Source: Zygnema circumcarinatum (taxonomy: Eukaryota > Streptophyta > Zygnematophyceae > Zygnematales > Zygnemataceae). Taken from it: a stretch of 64,000 nucleotides of DNA. The DNA lies in assembly GCA_037447605.1 (NCBI GenBank), contig CM074812.1:852736-916735 (forward strand). The letters are read 5' to 3'. The position numbers were made by a program, and so were the translations under genes. Positions 56,701 through 64,000 of the stretch are shown one piece after another; within the stretch, counting starts at the first letter, position 1, and every line of letters begins with the position of its first letter. The notes under the pieces are model-generated. The model made no database searches. It worked only from the letters and a program-made list of their open reading frames with translations, and was not told the origin of the DNA.

Positions 56701-59700
56701 AAAGAGCCGGTACTAATACCTATCTGACATTGAGCTCAAAGACTCTTGGATGCGAGGTTCCTGAACCAGAGCAGAATTCAACGAGAAATGGTTTGTCTGG
56801 CAAATAAAGTAATGATGGTTACAAGCAGGTTACAAGCTGCCTTAAAATCACGACTGTGCATGTGCTTTGACAACGGCTTCCATGCAGTTTGTGCTGCCGC
56901 ACGCAGATGCTTATATCATCACGATGTAGGGTGGTGGAAAATGGATGTTAAGGAGGAACTTTCGAAATAGTTGCAGTGACTGTCATTGGCTCCCATTGTC
57001 TCCCCTACCATCGTCTCCATTGACACAGCAAACATCTCTTTTATTGTTTGCCTAGAAATGTCTCGTGGGACGTTAGCACTCTTCAGTCCTCTGGTAAATC
57101 TAAGTAGTATACGCTTGCAATTATTTCTTGAAGTTATTGTAAACAAAAAAATGCACGATAAAGTAGCCATTGCAGAAATCAATGAGCTGCCGCTACAGAT
57201 GCACTGTCGAATCTTGACTAACAGCCTCGTGTAGAGTTTCCTCCATTTCCTCGTACACATCCTTTTTGTATTCTTGCAAAAGATCTGCCTGTACTTTCCC
57301 CCCACCTTGAGGGAGGGTTGGACCCAGAACCATGAGGATAGGTTGCAATTTTGGACATGTCAGGCCCCACTGTAGGCCACTATAGGCGAACAGTCTTTAT
57401 TTTTAGGTCCTAGTTGCATTGTTAACTTGGATGCCTGAGATTCAGAGTATATCTAGATACGTGCACTTGTCGGCGTTAAATTGACCCATTTTTCTGTAAG
57501 AACAAAGGAGATGCTGGCTGGGCATTCATGCATTGTTTGATAAAGAATGAAGGCGATCGTCTATCCTTGTCCACCAAATGTAGTGGATGGATGGATGGAA
57601 TAGCTGCATTCACTACCAGACCATTATGCTCCCTGCTGTTTTGCGGATGGAGGATGACAAGAAAACAGCCCTCATATGTTTTGCAGCATAAGGTTAATCA
57701 CCGTTTGTTCCATAATGAAGAAGTTCTGGATCGTGTACTAGGTATGTTTGATGAAAAGTTTGTCTTCTTGACATAGGCGAAAAATTCATTCGTTTCTTAC
57801 AAGCAGGATTGCACCGCAGCACTTTGTAATGTTCTCAGGCTCACAAAACTCCTCGACAATTTTTGCGATGATTTGGTCCAAAAGTCAATGTGTGCCGTCC
57901 CCACCTGTTGACACTCGATGCAGGAGACCTTAGCACTCTGCTTATTACGGGGTGTCATCATTGTCTGCAGATGATCCAAAGCTTCACTCGCCAAATTCTG
58001 TGTGGTCTGGACTACCTCCATAGGAATGGCATCATTCACCGTGATATCAAGGTGCAAAAAAGTTCCCTCCACTTCACAGCCTTGTTTGATTCCCTCATGT
58101 CAGTCAGTTTGTCCCTGGATTAAAAGGGCTTGTTTTCTCTCTGAAGATCGTTTGGAATTTGGTGTGGTTGAGATGTGTAACTTCCATTGAGGAGAATGAT
58201 ATCCTGAACTGGCATCATTATGGTTTATGGAACTACAGACAGAAGCTCACCTCCCTCGATTTGCTTGTGCAGGGTGCAAACATGTTAACGGACAGTGCAG
58301 GTAACGTGAAACTGGCGGACTTCGGTGCATCCAAGAAGATTGAGGACCTTGTAAGAGAACTGGCATTGTTCTGAAACTGCTGAGACTGATCTTGAAACAA
58401 GTAGTCAATCTGAGTAGTTAAACATACGTTACATGCAGCCAAGCTCGCTGCCACGCAGCAGGGCTTGCTGTTTATTTGCCTTCGTCCACGTTTTCGAGCG
58501 TTCCATCTCGTGTAGTGCATGTAAAGAGTCTCTTTTTTTATTTTTATGGCTTCTTTTTGAGTTTGGCTTGCGTGCTATGCAGGCCACCATGTCCACTGTC
58601 CCCAGCTTGAAAGGGACGCCGTATTGGATGGCTCCTGAAGCAATCACAGTGACTAATGTAGGAAGGTGAGATACAAGTCCTTGCGTCTGACTTGCAGAAC
58701 ATCATTCTATCCCCTTCGAGATCGGGTGCAGCACTTTCCTTATTCATACTCAGGGGCCGTGCGTGTCTTTTCACATTAGATTCTTGTTAACAGAGTGCTC
58801 CGACGTATGGTTGGGAACATAAATATTCTTAGGTTGGGTCTAATCTCTAAAGGGGCCTAGCAGCATGACGAGGGGCTTGGTTGGTTGGTGGGAGTTAAGG
58901 ATTTGGCACTGCGTGTGGGAGCAGACCTGCTGACATATGGAGCGTCGGATGTACTGTGTTCGAAATGGCAACTGGAAAACCCCCTTGGAGTGATGGGGAG
59001 GGCAACGTAAGCATACTCCATTTGCCAGGGCATTCCTCCCATCTGGCATCTTCGTGCATTTTGAACACACGTATAACAATTATCTGCTGTGAGCACTTTG
59101 GGTTGCAGATACCAACCATGATTATGTTTAGAATCATGAAAGCAACAGACCCTCCCGTTCTTCCTGATCATCTCAGCTCCCGGGCCAAGGATTTCATTCT
59201 TAAGTGCTTGCAGAGGTGGGTCATGCATTAGCAGCATCCCTTAAATCCTGTTTTGGAGGATTTCTCATCGTAATGCCAAGTCATTGCTGATTAGCCTGGT
59301 TCAAAAAGAGCAGTCCTTGTTCGTAAATGGTTTGAGGAGGTCATGCAACCCCAGAGGTGTTATTAGAGGCAGCGTTTAAATTTGCCACCAGTTGCTCCCT
59401 GCCATCACCTTTCAAACAGGTTGCTGACTTCAGTCCTCACCATGCGAGTCAGAGTATCCCCTTCGTTGGGCTAATTAGCGTTACATATGTTCTGCAGCTC
59501 CATTGTTCCTTGTGCATGTCCATAAAAAAGTTGGGAATTTGACATAGGGTTTCCATGCCACGCAGAGATCCAAAGAAGAGGCCAACTGCAGGTGAACTGC
59601 TCAAGGTGGGAGTGTTTATTTTCTTAAAAGCTTTTATGCAAGCTTTCCAGTTAGTCGTAGTTCTTTGCAGCATTTAGGCCAGTGCAGAGTGGAAGGATGA

Positions 59701-61465
59701 ACGAGGCTATGCTTTCGTTGGATCTACAATTCAATAGTGACCACATGAGAGCATGCTGTTGGTTTCTGGAAGCCTTCAGTATGAAGGCGATTCTTATGGA
59801 AAGGCACTAACCAACTATGAAGATATTGAGCCCCTTAAGAGCTGCCAAATGGTGGTAACTTATCTAACCATTCCTTTCTTTCTCATGTTTTTCTTTACTG
59901 GATTTCAGCATCCTTTTTTGTCAGATAACGCAAATGACTGTTCTGATCAAGCGCACTCACCGAGCTCTCGAAGCAGAAGACTAGTCGGAGAACAAGAGTG
60001 GTTACGCTCTCCAAGCCACTCTCTGCAGTCTGCATCACTAGCTTCAATACGGGTGAGACCTGCCGACCGCATCGCTTCATTATGATTTTGCTGTCAGTCT
60101 CATATTGTAATGGAAATCTTGCTCGCCCCATTGCGGGTCTGAATGAAGCGGGGTCTTGGTAATGTTTGGAATGCTTCTACTGCGCGTGGATGAAGTCAGC
60201 AAATAACGTATGTAGTCTGCAAGTTGGCTGACTGTAGTTTGAAGCCTTAAACGTGTGGTGTGGAACGTATTTGTCTTTGACTCTTGAGTGAATGATTTGG
60301 GATGGTCTACAGACGGATTACAACCCCGTACTTGTGATGGAGTCATCATCGTATGCACCCAACGAGAGCAGAAACAGGGACCAATTTACGGACGAAAGTG
60401 TGAGGCTCAGCACCCAACTCTAAGATTAATCCTGTCTGTATGATACGGGTTGTGCTGCTTCGATGTTGTTGCACGGGGATTTTTCAGCGGAGTTTATCGG
60501 CAGCGCCCTTATCATTGAAAATATAAGCCTCATGATGCAATTGATTGCATGTGATCAGGTTGTGGAACTTGAACGCCGGGGATCCTCTCCATTTGCTGAA
60601 CTTGCAACTCCATCAAAAAGTGGAGGAGAAGTTTCAAGTCCTTTCACATTTCCTGACAGAGACGGGTCTCCTTGGGAATCTCCCAGTGTGAACAGCCTAA
60701 TGGAGGAAGAGTCGGTAAGGAGGGCAGGCTCAAGTGCAGGCCCTCCTGCAGCCATTATGAGCAGCTGGCAAACCTCCGTTGACAGTCCCGGCGGCTGGCA
60801 AGAAAGTCGCTACCACAATGAAAGCAGCAGGGAACACTACACAGATCACAGGGATAGAGGAGCCACTCTTTTGTCTCCACCCAAGTCAACAACAGCTGGA
60901 GAGAGAGCGCGGAGGCAAGGGGCACTTGAGGAGAGAGCAAGAACTAGAGAAGCAACCACGTCTCCTGATGAAGGCGGTGACAGGTGAGGAGACACAGAGC
61001 TAATTTTCCTTTGCCAATACTCTTAACAGTAACTTAACAGTAACTTATTGTAACAGTCCTGCTGCTGAGTTGGGGCACCGTCGTTGATGGACTTTTGGAA
61101 CAACGAAATGTTCATGAAAGACTTGTTTTTTGGCGTGCAATATCGATTTCGGTTCTTAAGTGAGCCGATTGGATGCAGCGCTTATGTGGCAACCAGCGCT
61201 CGGAGGCAGCGGTGGGAGGAGAAGTACCCGCAGTGGGATGAGGAACTCCACCGCGATCTCAACAGAGCACGAGGTAGTTGCTCCTTTTTACTACTGGATG
61301 TGAGAACCTTTTGATCAATCATTGCGCATCTTTTCTATAGTAATTTCAGAGTTAATAGCTTTTGGTTGAAGATGTTTAACTGCTCTGTTTTCTTGGGAAA
61401 TAGGAAGTGAAGTTGGACGAAGAGGGAGATATGAGGCCATTGCTGAAGATGCAGAGCAGAACTAG
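53727..61465 (+). CDS. MAP kinase kinase kinase, ANP/NPK1-like, 17 exons
   Basis: Ser/Thr kinase at the top of a MAPK cascade; plant ANP/NPK1 members act in cytokinesis and stress signalling. Exons: 53727-53786, 54294-54446, 54829-55047, 55928-55969, 56394-56459, 56599-56709, 57971-58051, 58273-58350, 58583-58665, 58925-59006, 59109-59215, 59566-59605, 59909-60052, 60313-60399, 60559-60983, 61179-61273, 61404-61465. Frame closes at 644 residues (ANP1 is about 660). Kinase domain about 112-378: GTGAFGRVY loop (121), AVKE Lys143, HPNIVRYLGT, HRDIK Asp242, DFGASKK Asp260, [48 protein letters not shown]. All catalytic residues are present. The C-terminus is Ser/Pro-rich and disordered, ending in an Arg/Glu/Trp-rich segment ([20 protein letters not shown]) like the basic tail of ANPs. 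The N-terminus MGSFLC could be myristoylated at Gly2 and acylated at Cys6. Exons 1, 14 and 16-17 rest on frame and splice sites. Confidence 0.9.
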
Positions 61466-63040
61466 CTTTTCCTGACCATCTTCCTCCAATGGGTCCCTTA
61501 GCATGCTCACTAGGATCCTTTGGGCCTGTGGACTAGGGACTAACTGACTCGGGATGTCGGCAATGAGAAATCTTCGCTAAGGCTTAAAGAATGTGGCAAT
61601 GGAAATGAAGAGGGATCTCGGTTCAATGATTCCCCCCCCCCCACCCCCTCCCCTTGCCCCATCCCCCTCCCACCAACCCCCCCCCTTCCCATCCTTTCTC
61701 TCCCCCATCCTCCCCCCCCCCCCTCTCCCCCGCATTCTTCCCCTCCTTCTCTTCTCTCTGTGTATCCGACCCTTGTATCAGTCGTTGCTCTTGTGGTAAT
61801 GTAGCTCTCTTGTGGGAAGTGCAGCCATCTGGAGGGGAAAGCAGAAGAACGGCAGCGGGAGTGACAGTGGGAGTGGGAAGTCATCCCCGCGAGAAAAGCT
61901 TGCCAAGTCCCCAGGCCTACACTGATTGCTGGTGCCTTGTGGGGGGAGAGGGACGGAGGGAGAGGGGTGGAAAGGGAGGGTAAGGGGGGTCGAGGGGAAG
62001 GGGGCAACAGAGTAGAATACTAGAAACACTACTTAAAATTTAATGTAATGTCAAATGTCAGCAATTTGCTGCTTTTCAGCTATATGAAGAGTTGTTTTTA
62101 GGAACAACTCATTTTTCTCCTTGAGAATCTTACAGTGGCTCAAACCACGTGGAATTCTGTGTTTCTTCGTTGTTATGGGAATTTAGATGTCACCACCCAT
62201 TCAATCTAGAGCAGCCCCAAGCACAAGGGCGTCTTGGGAGATGGTCCATGAAAAGCGATTTGGGCGGGGAAAGTGGAGAGGAAATGTTGGAGCGAGAGGG
62301 GGCTGAGGCAGAAAGGGCAGCAATGCTAATGCTGCGTGACCTGTGCCAACAATCCACCTGTTTCTGTTGACATTCTTGATCAGCGCCATGTCGAAACTGG
62401 CGAGCAATTCAGTACTGAACGCATCTGCAACAAGAACAAGAAACAAGGTCTTACTGAGCACATCGGTCCAATGAATCCGACCGCCACATTTGGCGAACCA
62501 CTTGTCAAAATGTTCTGTGTTGCATGCACCGTACTATTCCCGACTGCCCCCTGGGCGGCAGGTTTTGCAGAGGTCGGACCAGTGGATCGGCAACGGCCAG
62601 GAAATTTCATTGAACTCATGATGGCGAGGCCATCAAACGTACATGGACAAAAGCATGATGTGGAACCACGAGGGACTGGTCGCAAAGGACCTAAGCACAA
62701 TAGAACGAAGCTAAGAGCGGAAAACTACGCCTAGGCACAACAACGCAGCCCTAGAACCAGCCGCGAAGGTTACCGATGTGAGGCACATCGCGCGAGGAGG
62801 GAGCGGCGGAAGTACACCAACACGGTCACCAACAACCGCAGCACGCAGAAGAAGCGTAGAATCGAGGCAACGCTGAAGGGCGACGGAAATGCGCTGTCGC
62901 TAAAAAGTAGCCAAGATCGCCGACAATCATTGGACAACCATTGGACGGCAATGGTTGGACGTCTAATGGTTGCCAACCATTGGCATCCACTGGTTCCGAA
63001 CCAGTCGAATGGTTGTTTCGGTCCGTCGCCAACGGCTGGC
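61466..63040. other. Intergenic region after the MAPKKK gene
   Basis: Begins with the probable 3' UTR. A C-rich tract lies at about 61630-61740 and a G-rich tract at 61940-62000. An open frame at 62336-62734 (132 codons) and overlapping minus-strand frames have no recognisable domain and are not called as genes. From about 62930 the sequence has ATTGGACAACCATTGGACG-type duplications leading into the satellite. Confidence 0.4.
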
Positions 63041-64000
63041 AACCGGTTGGTATCGTACCGTTGTCAGCTGAATCGTATCGTTCCGTTGTCAATTGTATCG
63101 TATCGTACCTTCGTCAGTTGTTACGTAATTGTAGAGTTGTCAATTGTATCGTATGGTACCGTTGTTAATTGTATCGTGTCGTACCGTTGTCAGTTGTAGC
63201 GTATCGTACCGTTTTCAGTTGTATCGTATCGTACCGTTTTCAGTTGAATCGTATTGTACCGTTGTTTATTCTATCGTATCGTACCGTTATCAGTTGTATC
63301 GTATTGTACTGTTATCAGTTGTATCGTATCGTAATCGGTGATATCGTATTGTACCGTTGTCGATTCTATCGTATTGTATCATTGATTTGTGTATCGAACC
63401 GTATTGCTGTCAGTTACATCGTGTCGTACCGTTATCAGTTGTATCGTATTGTTTGTATCGTACCGTATCGCTCATAACTATATTGTTCGTACAGATGTAT
63501 CGTATCGTACGATAGCCGATTGTATCGTAGCGTATTGTACCGTTGTCAGTTGTATCGTATTGTATCGTTCTCGATTGTATCTTACTGTACCGTTGTCAGC
63601 TGTATCGTATCGTACCGTTGCAATTATGTATCGTATCGTATCGTTACCAATTGTGTCGTATCGTACTGTTGTTAGTAGTATCGTATTGTACCGTAGTCAG
63701 ATGTATCGTATTGTACCGTTGTCAGTTGTATCGTATCGTACTGTTGTTATATGTATCGTATTGTACCGTTGTCAATTGTATCATATCATACTGTTGTCAG
63801 CCTTATAGTATCGTACCGCAGTCAGTTGTATCGTATTGTACCGTTCTTGATTGTATCGTATTGTACCGTTGTCAGTTGCATCGTGTTATACCGCTGTCAG
63901 TTGTATCGTATTGTACCGTCATCAATTGTATCGTATTGTACCGTTGTCAATAGTAGCGTATCGTACCGTTATGAGATTGTATCGTATAAAAGTTGAGTGC
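63041..64000. repeat. 25-bp satellite, GTATCGTATCGTACCGTTGTCAGTT type, continuing past the window
   Basis: The core TTGTCAGTTG followed by TATCGTATCGTACCG repeats with a 25-bp period (for example 63061, 63086, 63111) for about 38 copies and runs off the window end. Units differ by point changes (TCAGTT/TCAATT, GTACC/GTACT, TATCG/TATTG). The forward ORFs with recurring YRIVPLSVVSYRTV are translations of this repeat, because 25 is not a multiple of 3 and the three frames cycle every 75 bp. Confidence 0.93.

Noticed and set aside
62336..62734. 132-codon + ORF after the MAPKKK gene
   Set aside because: No family resemblance, and a comparable ORF overlaps on the opposite strand; could be a transposon scrap but cannot be supported.
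63144..63996. Overlapping ORFs of 65-139 codons with repeated YRIVPLSVVSYRT
   Set aside because: All three frames give the same type of peptide because the 25-bp satellite cycles frames; this is repeat translation, not a protein family.
63041..64000. CRISPR-like regular repeat
   Set aside because: The repeats are directly tandem, with no unique spacers, diverged from one another and in eukaryotic DNA.
21252..64000. A coordinated immunity gene cluster (RIN4, MOS1, MAPKKK in one window)
   Set aside because: The genes are far apart, interleaved with unrelated housekeeping genes and in mixed orientation; co-location looks incidental.

Overview
The window is nuclear DNA of a streptophyte (a green plant or charophyte-grade alga). 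Genes are split by many short GT-AG introns. Telo-box motifs (TAGGGTTT or its complement) sit near several 5' ends. Several gene families are plant-type: a MOS1-like BAT2-domain protein, a RIN4/NOI protein, a DAWDLE-type FHA protein, a DCP5-type decapping activator and an ANP/NPK1-like MAPKKK. Long GA/CT microsatellites, CCCTCA and TTAGGG arrays, small foldback elements and a reverse-transcriptase fragment would fit a repeat-rich charophyte such as Chara or another early-diverging lineage. That placement is inference; the species cannot be fixed from sequence alone.

Layout. (1) 2.5-7.6 kb, + strand: protein phosphatase methylesterase 1, 13 exons. (2) 8.1-8.5 kb: CT-rich microsatellite. (3) 9.5-18.5 kb, - strand: very large MOS1/BAT2-N protein with polyQ. 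(4) 19.7-21.3 kb, + strand: intronless CCCH zinc-finger protein with a SAM-binding motif. (5) 21.5-23.4 kb: a MITE and an ACGT-rich, GA-rich upstream region. (6) 23.5-25.4 kb, + strand: RIN4-like protein with three NOI motifs. (7) 27.6-28.7 kb, - strand: small putative membrane protein. (8) 29.6-31 kb: transposon remnants, including an 885-bp hAT-like element with a perfect 8-bp target duplication. (9) 31.3-34.8 kb, + strand: SNU23/ZMAT2 spliceosomal zinc-finger protein. (10) 35.2-38.0 kb: a LINE reverse-transcriptase fragment and, on the - strand, pieces of a mitochondrial enoyl-CoA reductase (MECR/ETR) gene interrupted by a CCCTCA array. (11) 38.3-43.9 kb, + strand: DAWDLE/SNIP1-like FHA protein, divergent from the reductase across a promoter of about 290 bp. 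(12) 45.8-51.1 kb, + strand: DCP5/LSM14 protein. (13) 51.9-53.2 kb: a hAT-type MITE and a 46-bp satellite. (14) 53.7-61.5 kb, + strand: MAPKKK, 17 exons. (15) 63.0-64.0 kb: 25-bp satellite running off the window.

The genes are independent housekeeping and regulatory loci, not an operon or cluster. Themes recur: mRNA processing and decay (SNU23, DAWDLE-like, DCP5), signalling (PPME1, MAPKKK) and families tied to plant immunity in angiosperms (MOS1, RIN4, MAPKKK). I read no functional clustering into this. Exon joins were built by hand from reading-frame continuity, splice consensus and family resemblance. For seven of the nine genes with complete models (the intronless zinc-finger gene and the small membrane protein excepted) the frame closes across all joins and the product matches its family. 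No transcript evidence was available.
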